A DNA stretch of 64,000 nucleotides, taken from positions 57,501 through 121,500 of the forward strand of contig JARFJB010000110.1 in assembly GCA_036346205.1 (NCBI GenBank). The letters run 5' to 3'. The notes under the pieces were generated by a model, which ran no database searches, had not been told where the DNA came from, and saw nothing but the letters and a program-made list of their open reading frames with translations. Position numbers and translations under genes: made by a program. Source of the DNA: Vesta saturnalis (Eukaryota; Arthropoda; Insecta; Coleoptera; Lampyridae). This document shows positions 31,946 to 42,717 of the stretch, in pieces (the first letter of the stretch is position 1; each line of letters begins with the position of its first letter).

Positions 31946-32810
31946 AATGGGTTGAACTACCTACTAGGCGCGTCCCCAGGTGGCGGATAGGGGAACGACC
32001 TTGCAAATGATCGTAAGTAATGCAAGGCCAACACCGAAATATGAGCTCGTGGTGTCAACCCGCCACTGCTAGCTCTAAATAATACGGTGTCGCGGACCAG
32101 TTTACGTGGGGCCTTGTAACTAACAAGGACAGGGACGGCAACCCTGCGTTCCCTTAGCTGGAAGTTCACTTTTCTTATACTAGTCTTGGGTGGCTTCCCT
32201 TACTTTAACTCTTTTCTATCGGAGCACCCTCGCTCTAATCCTTGCTCTCTTCAGGCTCCCAGCGTAAGCTCAGAGACTTTTCCCTTTTCTTTCTTCTCTT
32301 CCCAGGACCTGCGCCGTCAAAAGCGTATACGGGTGTGGCAAACCGGGGATGTCCTTGCTGGGGACGGCTGAGCGCTAGCCGTATCCTAATACCGCAACCG
32401 CAAACTGTACTTCAGAGACTCTAGCAGGGCGTGGCTAGGGAACGTCGTACAGGTAGCGGTCGATGGTCTTGGCTTAATTGCCTGGACTACGAGGAAGGTA
32501 ATTTCTATAAAAAATCCCCCAATCCCAAGGTTGTTTGGCAGTTTTAGGTGCTGAAGGGATTGCGCAAAGGGATGCCTAAGCGTGGCCAGGGGGAAGCCTG
32601 GTCCTTAGCGTTGAAATGCCTGTGGGGGCTTAGTGTCCCCCACAGTATATAGCCTAGCCGTGGTATAGAAGCTCTGCTGTGGTTGACCATTCTTCTTCCT
32701 GTTCTCGTGGGAACGCTATAAATTCCATTTCTTGTTCTCAAGAGTCGTCTCCCTCTTTAAACGGAGACAATTTTCCCGCTTTAAGGAAAAATATAAATGT
32801 GGTCAGTTAG
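31946..32810 (+). promoter_or_regulatory. I-like copy 1, GC-rich 5' leader
   Basis: Markedly more GC-rich than its surroundings. It begins after the A-rich tail of copy 0 and runs to ORF1. The last 150 bp (TTCTCGTGGGAACGCTATAA, then CTCAAGAG) matches the equivalent region of copy 2 at 42,705-42,745. As in other I-type elements it probably holds an internal promoter, but no element can be assigned. It contains short complementary strings such as GGGGGCTTAGTGTCCCCCAC (32,624-32,643). Confidence 0.55.
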
Positions 32811-32840
32811 ACGAGTTACCCTCGGTTCCTGGCCATTAAA

Positions 32841-33896
32841 TTGTTGCCAGAAGGTAATTTTGAAAGAGTCAGCCCTTTTATGATTAGTAAGAGTATTTAT
32901 AGCATATCCGGTGAAACTAAAAGAGTTAGTAAAGTAAAAGAAGGACTGTTGATAGAAACAGTTTCAAAAAAGCAAACTAAAACGTTACTAAAACTGAAAA
33001 AGATTGGTGAATTGGATGTAGAGGTTACACCTCATAAGTTTTTAAATTGCCGTAAAGGAATTGTTTACTGTAGAGACCTTTTGAACGCATCTGTTCCAAA
33101 AATTCAAGAAGATTTAAAAGCAGAAGGCGTGGTAGAGGTAAAGCGACTGCAAAGTAGGAAAAATGGAGTATTGGTAGATACCCCTATGTTATTGTTAACC
33201 TTTGAAAGACATGATCTGCCAAAAGTTATTAAAGAAGCAATGTATAATTTAAAAGTTCGCCCTTTCGTTCCGGATCCCATGCGTTGCTTTCGATGCCAAC
33301 AGTTTGGCCACACCTCGTCAAACTGCAAAAACAATCCAATGTGTATGTGTGGTGATCCAACTCATGAAGGTACTGCTTGTAGGGTGGACTCAATATGCAT
33401 AAACTGCAAAGAAAAGCATTCTTCCAGATCAAGGGAATGTCCTGTTTATAAATCAGAGAAGAAAATACAAGAAATAAGAATTATACATAATGTAAGTTTC
33501 ATTGAGGCCAAAACTATGGCCCAAACATCAGTGGTTACATCATCTAGTACTTTCGCTCATATTACGAAACCCAAAGGGAATAATAAAGATATAGTCAATG
33601 AAGTATCGAAAGTGATTCTACCGGTATTGCAAAATACTATTCAAACCCAAATCAACAGTTTAAAAAATTCTCTGAAAGAATATATAAATGATGTGTCTCG
33701 TATCACTTCCGACATTGGTAGTGAAATGGACACCGAAAGCTTTTCCGAAGGCAGGAAAAGAATTGCCCCTGAATCTCCAACATCAGTTGAAGAAATTGAT
33801 GAAACATTTATTGACCCCAGCCTTAGAAAGCAAAAAAAGAAAAAAATGGGTTGGCCAAAAGGTGTTCCACGCAAAAAAAAAATACCGGTGCGGTGA
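32841..33896 (+). CDS. I-like copy 1 ORF1, zinc-knuckle RNA-binding (gag-like) protein
   Basis: 351 codons without an internal stop; no ATG is available, the frame being open from about 32,810 with a TTG at 32,841, so the true N terminus has been lost to a frameshift (PRFLAIKLLPEGNF matches copy 2's PRFLMIERKEGNF). About residues 10-145 form an RRM-like region (IETVSKKQTKTLLKLKK, GIVYCRDLLNA). Three Cys/His knuckles follow at about 149-205: CFRCQQFGHTSSNC, CMCGDPTHEGTAC and CINCKEKHSSRSREC. A coiled stretch and a basic C terminus (KKKKMGWPKGVPRKKK) end the protein. ORF1 proteins of this group bind element RNA and act as nucleic-acid chaperones. Confidence 0.82.
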   Translation: MLPEGNFERVSPFMISKSIYSISGETKRVSKVKEGLLIETVSKKQTKTLLKLKKIGELDVEVTPHKFLNCRKGIVYCRDLLNASVPKIQEDLKAEGVVEVKRLQSRKNGVLVDTPMLLLTFERHDLPKVIKEAMYNLKVRPFVPDPMRCFRCQQFGHTSSNCKNNPMCMCGDPTHEGTACRVDSICINCKEKHSSRSRECPVYKSEKKIQEIRIIHNVSFIEAKTMAQTSVVTSSSTFAHITKPKGNNKDIVNEVSKVILPVLQNTIQTQINSLKNSLKEYINDVSRITSDIGSEMDTESFSEGRKRIAPESPTSVEEIDETFIDPSLRKQKKKKMGWPKGVPRKKKIPVR

Positions 33897-34201
33897 ATAA
33901 AGAAAGTGCAGTCCCCTGCTTTGCTGGAGGATTCTAGGAGATGATATAAAACTGTGATATTTTTGTGATATATTGATCTGTCGTATTTCATCTTATCGTT
34001 TATGTAAAACTGTGATATTTCTGTGATAAATTGATCTGTGATATTTTATCTTATCATTTTATTTTATGTACATGTTTTGTTTTTTCAAATTTTATCTAGT
34101 CGTAAATACTGTAAACGTTGTTCGTATACAAGTTATTTGTCACTGTCTCTTTACAAGTGTATGTATATTTATTTATTTATTTTCTAATAATTAATTCTGT
34201 C

Positions 34202-37200
34202 ATGGATAAAATAATCCAATTAAACATTAACGGATGTAGAAGTCATTTAGCCGAGCTAAATTTATTAATATGTAAAGAGAATCCTTTACTGGATTTTCTT
34301 GCAAGAAACAAGGTTCAAATCAAAAGAAAAATTTGCGCTAAAAGGGTATAAAACTTATAGAAGGGATTCTGTACCAGGATTACGGGCTCATGGTGGCACT
34401 GCCATCCTCATAAAGAACGAGATTTATCATACTCCAATAGTACTATCGACCTCTTTACAATTAGAGTTAATTATCCTTTGCAAATCGCCATCTGCTGTAT
34501 ATATCTCCCGGATTCTTTGTGGACTAAGCAGCAGATCATTGACCTCGTCAAACAATTACCCTGTCCATTTGTGATACTTGGCGATTTCAATGCGCATAAC
34601 TGTTTGTGGGGTTCCTCACACTCAGATATCTGAGGGCGAGTGCTTGAAGAAGTTATAGATGAAACTAGTCTAATCCTTTTAAACACAGACGAAGGCACCT
34701 ATTTCAATTTAAGAAGCAACTCCTTTTCGGAAATAGATTTATCGTTCTGTTCTCCTGTCTTGGCCCCAAAAATTGGATAGAGAGTATTGCAACACGAAAT
34801 ATTTTCGGATCATGCTCCCATACAAATTACATTTCTAGCATCTCGGTCATCAACCACTTTACCTAGAAGATGGTTGATTAAGAAAGCTGACTGGAATATG
34901 TTTAGGAACAACTTAACTGACTTCAACCCAAATGTAGACCAGGTAGACAGAGCAATTAAAGACGTTTGCTTAAAAATTTTGCAGGCATGTGAAGCTAGCG
35001 TTCCTAAAACAAGTGGTAAACTGCGGAAAAGCTGCGTTCCATGGTGGAATGAGGATATCAAAGATGCCATTCGCGACCGTAAACAAGCTTTACGTATTTT
35101 TAAATCCGAACCATCCATAAATAATGCAATCACATTTAAAGAACTACGAGCTAAAGCAAGGAGAACGATTAAAATTGCAAAACAACAATCTTGGCAGGAG
35201 TATGTTAAAAACATATCGTATCAAACTCTCAATTCCGAAATATGGAAAAAAATTCGATCAATGAATTCAACTTCGCAGAGCTTCCCAATTAACAATATAA
35301 TTTCCGATGGTCAAGTAATACATAATTCACAAGAAATTGCAGATAGCAATTTGAACACAATTTCTCTGAGACCAATGTCATTCATCTTGAGAGTGAATCA
35401 ATTGTTGAAGACTCATTGGAAGACTTTTCGTATAATCGACCTTTTACAGCTTTAGAGTTTGATAATGTATTATCAACAGCTAGACACTCTGCTCCTGGTC
35501 CTGATTCTATCCGCTATGAATTTATAAAACAGTTATCTAATGAAGGAAAATTCTACATCTTAGCGATTTTTAATAAGGTATGGAGAGATGCCCGATTTCC
35601 AGAAATGTGGCAAAAGTCCATTATTATCCCATGTGTAAAACTGAACAAGAATCCTCATCTTGTGGACAATTATAAACCTATTTCTCTTACGTCTTGCATC
35701 TGCAAGTTACTGGAAAAAATAGTGAATATATGCTTGATCTGGTTTTTAGAACGAAATGGTCTATTGTCTAAGCATCAAATGGGTGCAAAGAAATGTAGGT
35801 CCACGACTGACTGTCTAGTGCAACTAGAGTCTGCCATTCTAAACAGCTTTGCTGAAAGACAACACACGTACGCGATATTTTTTGATATTGAAAAGGCCTT
35901 CGACGGGTCGAATAGACACCAAATCATACTTGAATTATAACGTATAAAAATTCAAGGAAGGTTATTACAGTTCATAAAGAACTTTTTGGCAATTCGAAAC
36001 TTTCGGGTTCGAGTAAACAAATGCCTATCTCAAGAGCGAATACAAACGAATGGAATCCCACAAGGTTCGACACTCAGTGTTACTTTATTCACAATTGTTG
36101 TGAATAGGTTGGTAGAGTGCCTATCACAAGATACTGGTAAAACTGTCTACGTGGACGACTTACTTATATATAAGTCAGGCCCACTAACAGCAGACCTACT
36201 ACAGCCTTTGCAAGAAGAAATTGATAGATTGGTGAAGACAGTAAATGAAATAAGCTTTACCTTTTCTTCAACAAAGTCACATGTGGTTCATTTCTGTCGT
36301 TTGAGATCCAAACACGATCACCCTAGGTTTAGGATTGGGAATTTCACCTTAGAAATTAAGGACGACGCATGTTTTTTAGGTATTCTTTTTGATAGAAAAC
36401 TGCACTGGAAGAAGCACATCGAACAACTGTCTGCAAGAATCAAAGTGATCATTAACACCATTACATACCTATCTCACATATCATGGGGTGCTAAGAAGGA
36501 TACCCTTTATCGAATCTATCGGCCTTTGGTCCTTTCCAAACTCAGTTACGGTGGAGTAGTTCTATCTAGTGCCCGAAAGTCGCACATACAGAAACTGAGC
36601 GGAATACACTGTACAGGACTAAGACTGTGTAATTGAGCTTTCCGCACATCGAAATTAGAAGACATTTGCTTCGAAAATAACAGTATCCCTTTCCAAGATA
36701 TCCTTAGCGTAACCCTCCTTAACTATTCCCCCAACCAATCCATCCTAACCATAATTTCTTCTGTAACCATGATATTGAGCAGTTTACGAATAGAAGTTCT
36801 GCCATGCGCCCTGCCGGCGTGAGAACTACTGAAATATGCCAAAACCTTGGGCTCGATTATCCATTCCAAGTATTGCCATATGAAGAATGTGAAGTTCCCC
36901 CATGGATAATTACTCAACCAAACATACACGCAGATAATTGTATACGTGATGAATCTAGGACTAGTCCAGAAGTCATCAAAAATTCCTTTACTACGGTTTT
37001 GTCTAAACACGAAGGTTACAACGTTATATACACTGACGGATCGAAATGGAAAACTGGAGTCGGAAGTGCTATTTGCGTGAAGAATATAGCATACAGCTGG
37101 TCTATTTCGAATCATTCTAGTGTTTATACTGCCGAACTGTATGCTATATGGCAAGCACTCTATTATTGTGAATGAACTAGAGAAAGTAAGTTTCTAATCT

Positions 37201-37828
37201 GCAGTGATTCCTTATGCTCAATAAGAGCTCTAGAAAATGGCTTCTCAAGGGACACTTTAATAATAAAGATACTGGCTAGCATTGTATCGTTAACTAATTC
37301 AGGAAAAAAAGTGTGTTTTACATGGTGTCTATCACACTGCGGAATATTAGGGAACGAGCTTGCAGATAAGGCGGTACGTAAGGCAGCGGCATCTAATAAA
37401 GACATTGACATCTATCAAGTTCGTCCTGAAGACGTTAAAGCGTCAATAAGAAAGAAAATTGTCAATCGCGCATTTGATAACTGGGTAAGCAATAATTCTC
37501 CCTTTCCAAAAATTAAAACAAACCCTAAAATATGGAGATCTCCAGAATTCATCACAAGAAGAGAGCAGGTAGCAATTTCAAGATTACGAATTGGGCACAC
37601 CAACCTTACTTCCTCTTACTTGCTATTAGGAGCAGATGTCCCTCTATGCACGAAATGAAATGAATTACTCACCGTGTCTCATGTGTTATTAAAATGTAGT
37701 AGTTTCACTAGGCAGAGAATTCAGAATAAACTAAGTGACTGTATCGCCCAATGTTTAAACACTAATACACCTAATATCCGCAATCTAATCAATTTCCTGA
37801 AAGAGACTGGCTTATTGCAGAAAATTTG
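34202..37828 (+). pseudogene. I-like copy 1 ORF2: endonuclease, reverse transcriptase, RNase H, C-terminal domain
   Basis: The ATG at 34,202 starts DKIIQLNINGCRSHLAEL. Endonuclease blocks: GLRAHGGTAILIKNE, PFVILGDFNAHNCLWG and FSDHAPIQITF. RT blocks: ARHSAPGPDSIRYEFIK, YKPISLTSCICKLLEK, AIFFDIEKAFDGSNRH, NGIPQGSTLSVTLF and VYVDDLLIY with both catalytic Asp residues. RNase H: VIYTDGSKWKTG (Asp), VYTAELYAIWQAL (Glu), LICSDSLCSI (Asp) and SHCGILGNELADKAV (His, Asp). C-terminal domain: REQVAISRLRIGHTNLTSSY and a Cys/His cluster. Defects: frameshifts near 34,290, 34,470, 35,380 and 36,640-36,830; stops near 34,632, 34,779, 35,938, 36,634, 37,172 and 37,656. It is the best preserved ORF2 here yet dead. 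Confidence 0.85.
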
Positions 37829-37885
37829 AATAGTGCAGCTTACTGTTCTTAGAAGTTATGTACAAAATAGATAACAGTCGTTAAG

Positions 37886-37945
37886 GGTGCTAATGACCTA
37901 GCTGTCGATGCACCTAATCAAACAAAAAAAAAAAATAATAATAAC
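37886..37945 (+). other. I-like copy 1 3'-terminal hairpin and tail
   Basis: GGTGC (37886-37890) pairs with GCACC (37910-37914), with inner GAC/GTC. An A-rich tail with TAA units follows. Confidence 0.8.
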
Positions 37946-37954
37946 TTATCTAAA

Positions 37955-38528
37955 GCAGTGTATAATTAAAAATGCCTTCCACGACTGGTTAAACACTAAG
38001 TCACAGTTCACCAAAATCAATTGACCAAGTGAATCTTTCCAAAATCAATAAATCGAAGGCAACAAGTAGCCATTATCCGACTGCGTATCGGACATACTAA
38101 TATTACATCTTCATTCCTACTTTCTGGACAACCGAAACCAGATTGCCCACAATGTGAAGTACCTCTGGACATATCACACATAATAATCCACTACAATGCA
38201 TACTCTGAGCAAAGACGCAAAAACGATTTAAGTAAGACATTAAAAGTGTGCTTAAACAATGAACCTAAAAACATAAATAGTCTGATTAATTTCTTAAAAG
38301 ATACAAACATGTTTAGCAGAATCTAACAAAATAGTCATCGATAAATGTTAAATCTACCATTAGTACCAGAATAAAATTTAAGTATCTGATTATGTTTATG
38401 TATAAGTAGTAAAATACGTTGTTGAAAGTGCAAATGACCTTTGTAGTCGACGCACTACCAAAAAAAAATTATAATAATAATAATAATATACTAATTGTCT
38501 GCCATACACACGACAATATAAGGCGTAA
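37955..38528 (+). pseudogene. I-like 3' fragment followed by the left part of a second one
   Basis: 38,050-38,325 encodes the C-terminal domain in one frame (QQVAIIRLRIGHTNITSSF, CPQCEVPLDISHIIIHYN, SLINFLKDTNMFSRI). Its terminal hairpin is AGTGC/GCACT (38,427-38,456), then a TAA tail (38,467-38,490). Straight after it, 38,493-38,528 begins another C-terminal-domain coding piece (LIVCHTHDNIRRK) that is cut by the Crypton pair and resumes at 40,591. Confidence 0.75.
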
Positions 38529-38546
38529 TAGATATTTATGTATTAA

Positions 38547-38645
38547 GGGCATAATCAGAAGTTTATGGCTCGAGGGAATGTTAAAAGCCCGACGCGAAGC
38601 GGAGGGCTTTTATATTCCTGAGAGCCATAATCTACAAATATGCCC
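38547..38645. repeat. Nested inverted repeat (cruciform-like) near the Crypton left end
   Basis: Nested arms GGGCATA with TATGCCC, TATGGCTC with GAGCCATA, and AAAAGCCC with GGGCTTTT fold into a 99 nt structure with a GC-rich tip. The same structure occurs at 40,206-40,304 in the second copy. Confidence 0.85.
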
Positions 38646-38846
38646 GTGGTACATAATGTTTTATTTTATTTTGCACCATGAAACTGGAACAAAATTTTAA
38701 AAAGATTCAGTATTTTCGGCAAGTTTTTAAATGCAAATGCAGTGAAATAAAGTCGACAGTAGGCTAATATGTTGTTACCAAGATACTGTGATATTGCTAA
38801 ATTGTTGCTAAGGTACTGTTTGTTTGTAAATAATTTGCATTCTAAA

Positions 38847-39998
38847 ATGGAAGGTGAAAAGCAAAAACTTATTCACAAAAAATTTTAGATGAATTTGAGG
38901 CCGCCCAGGCAAAAATAATTACTAGTAAATCGAAATATTTATACATAAAAGAGTACGAAAAGTTTTGCGCGTGGGGAGCACAAGAAATGTGTCCACAAAA
39001 TGTGATGAAAAAGTTGTGATGGCATACTTGTCTCAAATGGTACATATACATTAGTCAATTATCTCTGTGCAATAAATATCTATTTTTGCAGTCAAAGATC
39101 TATAAGCCGTCGTCACTGTGGTGTTTATATTCTAAATTTAAAAAGATGTTCAAGTTGAAGGAAGATGTTGATATATCTCGTTTTTCCATGCTCACAGAAT
39201 TCATGAAGAATAATTCTGTAGGTGATCAAGCTAAAAAGTCCTATGTATTGCAACTGCAGCAAATTGAAGAATTCATGTTGAAGGCGCCTGATCATACGTA
39301 CTTGTTAGTTAAGGTATAACGATTTTAGTTTTTTTTTCCAATTCTCATTATAAAAATTATTGTGTTTTATAGGTTGTCACAGCCTTTGGTATTTTTGGAG
39401 CATGTCGTCGCGAAGAACTGCACGATTTGGCTGTACAGGACGTAACAACTGAGGGATCAGTGCTATTAATGAAGATCAAAAAACCAAAACTTATACTTCG
39501 AGGCAATTTACAATTGTACCAAGCGATGGATTGGTTGATTACGTCTCTTTGTACCGAAAATGTGCAGCATTACGACCGGAACATACTAAAATTGACAGCT
39601 TGTTTTTGTCGTATCATAATGGCAAACGTAGTGCTCAGACTGTTGGGAAAAACACCTTAGGCAAAATGCCGAGGATAATAGCAGAGTTCCTCAATCTACC
39701 GGATGCCCATAAGTACACAGGGCACTGCTTTCGCAGGAGTGCGGCCACGATCTTTGCAGAAAGCGGCGGTGATACAAGGGCACTGAAGCAGCTTGGTGGA
39801 TGGCGATCGGATAAAGTAGCCGAACCATGTGTAGAGAATTTTCTGCAAAATAAAATTAAAATTGCTCAGAACATTACTGGTACAGCAGCTATAAGTATAC
39901 CACAAAACGGCGAAGGAACTGTCAGCTTTGGTGTTGGCTCATCTGGAGTTACAATTTCAAATCCATCCAACTGTATTTTCAATTTTTATAAAGAATAA
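38847..39998 (+). pseudogene. Crypton tyrosine recombinase, nucleophile position Cys instead of Tyr
   Basis: ATG at 38,847 (MEGEKQKLIHKK, frameshift), then KYLYIKEYEKFCAWGAQEM and another shift before MAYLSQM. Two short introns fit: about 39,033-39,092 (GTACAT...GCAG) and 39,314-39,372 (GTATAA...ATAG). The catalytic domain shows the first Arg in FGACRREELHDL, the HxxR box in YTGHCFRRSAATIF and the C-terminal block LKQLGGWRSDKVAEPCVENF. In relatives this block carries a Tyr shortly after VAE; here the aligned residue is Cys (TGT, one transition from TAT). A frameshift lies near 39,490. The Ser/Gly-rich tail ends FNFYKE. This class cuts and rejoins DNA through a covalent Tyr link, so this copy should be inactive. 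Confidence 0.8.
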
Positions 39999-40187
39999 GT
40001 TTCATTAATATTATTTTTATTAATAAAGGTTGTATAGTAAGGTTGTTGTTTCAATAATTCTTTCAACTTACGTGACATATCATGTCATGTGTTTGCTGCT
40101 TAGCAACAATGACATTTCCGTGCTATAAAGACCACATTACGCCCACATTTGGGGGCGTATAAAGAACATGGTGGCAAAATAAAATAA

Positions 40188-40590
40188 TAGATATTTATGT
40201 ATTAAGGGCATAATCAGAAGATTATGACTCGAGGGAATGTTAAAAGCCCGACGCGAAGCGGAGGGCTTTTATATTCCTGAGAGCCATAATCTACAATTAT
40301 GCCCGTGATACATATAATGTTTTATTTTATTTTGCACCATGAAACTGGAACAAAATATTAAAAAGATTCAGTATTTTCGGCAAGTTTTTAAATGCAAATG
40401 CAGTGAAATAAAGTCGACAGTAGGCTAATTTGTTGTTACTAAGATACTGTGATATTGCTATTATATATCATGTCATGTGTTTGCTGTCAATCATGCTGCT
40501 TAGCATCAATGACATTTCCGTGCTATAAAGACCACATTACGCCCGCATTTGGAGGCGTATAAAGAACATTATGGTGGCAAAATAAAATAA
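40188..40590 (+). mobile_element. Internally deleted Crypton derivative, head to tail with the full copy
   Basis: 403 bp consisting of the first roughly 270 bp of the full copy (including the cruciform) joined to its last roughly 125 bp, without the gene. It starts at the TAA (40,185-40,187) that ends the first copy and ends at TAA (40,588-40,590). A short insertion (GTCAATCAT, about 40,486) distinguishes its 3' part. It would be non-autonomous. Confidence 0.85.
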
Positions 40591-40850
40591 ACATAATTTA
40601 TGCAATACACTAGAACAATGTTTAAACAACGATCCCAGCAACGTAATTAGCTTGATCAATTTCTTAAAAGACACAAACCTACTAAACAAAATCTGAGAAA
40701 CTCATAACCAAAAATAAAAACCAGAAGAAACAAATACTAGAAGAACGGCACTAAATTTGTCAATCAACCTTATCAGTAACTGGTTTAGAGAAAAAAGTGG
40801 AAATGACCTCTGCAGTCGACGCACTATAATGTAAAAAAAATAAAATAAAA
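40591..40850 (+). pseudogene. I-like C-terminal-domain fragment (right part) and 3' end
   Basis: Continues the coding piece cut at 38,528: HNLCNTLEQCLNNDPSNVIS then LINFLKDTNLLNKI and a stop. The terminal hairpin AGTG/CACT lies at 40,796-40,825, then an A-rich tail with AAAAT units. Confidence 0.75.
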
Positions 40851-40859
40851 ATAAAATAA

Positions 40860-42327
40860 AATAATAATACGAAAAAAGTATTCCGCAATTAAAAGACAAA
40901 ATAAATACCATAAATATCCTTTGGTGGAATGAAGAAGTAAAAATCGCTATAATAGAAAAAAAAAAATTGTTAAACACGTTTAAAGGGAAGCCTACATTAG
41001 AAAATCTTGTAGCGTTCAAGAAAGCTCGTGCTTATTCTCGAAAAATTATACTTTCTAATAAAGGAGCATCGTGGCAAAAGTATATATCCTCGATTAATTC
41101 TGATACTCCAATAAGTGAAATCTGGAGGAAAGTTAAGAAAATAGCTGGACAGCTCTATGATGAGCCATCAAGGATTTTAACCATTCATAACAAAGCAATT
41201 GAAAAACAAGAAAAGATTGTAGAAGTCTTAGAACAACATTTTGACGCGGTGAGTAGCTCAGCTAGTTATAATGAACACTTTGCCACAATAAAGGATAACA
41301 CTGAGCGAGAAATAAATTTTTAATGTGATGAACACTTTGACTACAATAATCATTTGCAATAAACTCTCAATAAATCCAAAAATTCTGCGTCAGGTAGTGA
41401 TCGTGTTCACTATGCGATGTTAGACATTTTCCGATATCTAAAAAACAAAAATTATTAAAAATAAATAACGGTATATATTCACTTGGTACTTACCCTGTAA
41501 GATGGAAGCGAGCCGCTATAATACCTGCAAAATTCTTGAACGAATGGTCAATGACAGATTGATGTGGTTTCTGCAATCTAAGCTATTGTTTTCTCAACGA
41601 CAAATTGGATTTCGGCGCTTTCCCTCTGGCATTGATCAACTGGTTTACCTGGAGAATAGTATCCAAAAATCATTCCTCTAAGAGCAGCATGCGGTAACTG
41701 TAAGTTTCCACCTGGAGAAGGGATATGACCTGACCTGGAGATACACTATTATTAAAAAAGTTATACAATTGGAGACTTAGGGGTAATTTAATATTATTTA
41801 TCAAAAACATCTTATGTGAGTGAACTTTTAAAACCCGAATGAACAAATGAATCTCTACCACATAGAACCGTAAATGGTATTCCACAGGGGTCTGTTTTAA
41901 GATGTACTCTATTTTTAATAGTATCAATGATTTGATTGGAAGTGTACAATCCCCAATGCACGGCTGCTTATACGTAGACGATGTGACCATGGTCTACATG
42001 TCTAATAGCGCATAACATCTCTAAACTGCCATGCAAAACCGGATTAACAATTTAGTACAGGTAGGAGAGAGCACAGGTTTTCGTTTCTCAGTTTCTAAAA
42101 CAACCGCAATGCACTTTTGTAGACTCAGACAGGAACAAGAAGATCCTGTCCTTTTCATTAAGGATCTTAAAATTAACCTTCAGAAAAGCATCAAAATCCT
42201 TGGCATAATTTTTGATCAAAAATTATACTTTCCCCAGCATATCCAAACGTTGGAATCAAAACGTAAAAAGAAACTAAACATTATTAAATGCATGTCGGGT
42301 ATTACCTGGGGTGGAGATAGAAATACA
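40860..42327 (+). pseudogene. I-like ORF2 middle fragment (linker, RT, thumb)
   Basis: Starts after TAATAA. ILWWNEEVKIAI-type linker, then 40,967-41,323 in one frame (KGASWQKYISSINSDTPISE). RT pieces follow in shifting frames: RLMWFLQSKLLFSQRQIGFR, VTVSFHLEKGYDLTWR and LYVDDVTMVYM (about 41,968). The thumb is in frame again at 42,031-42,300 (FRFSVSKTTAMHFCRLRQ, LGIIFDQKLYFPQHIQ). It ends in a TAA tract (42,328-42,378) where the next copy begins. Confidence 0.75.
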
Positions 42328-42342
42328 CTTAATAATAATAAC

Positions 42343-42375
<33 letters not shown>

Positions 42376-42378
42376 AAT
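42328..42378. repeat. TAA microsatellite at an I-like/I-like junction
   Basis: AAT/AAC trinucleotides between the broken end of one ORF2 fragment and the 5' leader of the next full copy. Confidence 0.9.
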
Positions 42379-42717
42379 CCCCCTCCAAAGGATACACCTT
42401 GTCGTGATTGAGGGGCTTAGTAGCCACTGTTGCCAGCAGTGGTGAAGCTAAGTATCCTGACCTTCGTTAGTCTTTGTCATATTGATTGTACTGGTCTCTC
42501 TGTCTTTTGTTCTATGTTTCGGGGACCTGACCCCTTTAATAAAGACGAAGTCAAGGTGTAATGCGAACAGTGCCGAGGAATGAATGGCCATACGAGACAT
42601 GGTCTTGGACGGTGCTCTCTGGATACCTGGCGACCTCCAGTTGTAATGTAACCTTCTGCTGTTAAGGGCGCACTAGCAGTAGCGACTTTTATTTCGTCCC
42701 ATGCTCGTGGGAACAGT
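42379..42717 (+). promoter_or_regulatory. I-like copy 2, 5' leader
   Basis: Begins CCCCCTCCAAAGGATACACC. It matches the orphan leader at 21,705 and, near its end, copies 1 and 3 (CTCGTGGGAACAG). As for copy 1 an internal promoter is expected but cannot be pinpointed. Confidence 0.55.

Larger units (their letters stand above)
38529..40187 (+). mobile_element. Crypton (tyrosine-recombinase transposon), complete copy
   Basis: It begins TAGATATTTATGTATTAAGG after TAA (38,526-38,528) and ends GGCAAAATAAAA before TAA (40,185-40,187). It holds a single tyrosine-recombinase gene. Its first 250 bp and last 110 bp recur joined together in the next 403 bp. Cryptons move by recombination of a circular form and leave a short shared core at the junctions, which fits the TAA at every boundary. 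Confidence 0.8.

Noticed and set aside
38580..38610. A bacterial rho-independent terminator or bacterial contamination suggested by the GC-rich hairpin with T run
   Set aside because: It is part of a repeated Crypton end, and everything around it is eukaryotic transposon sequence.
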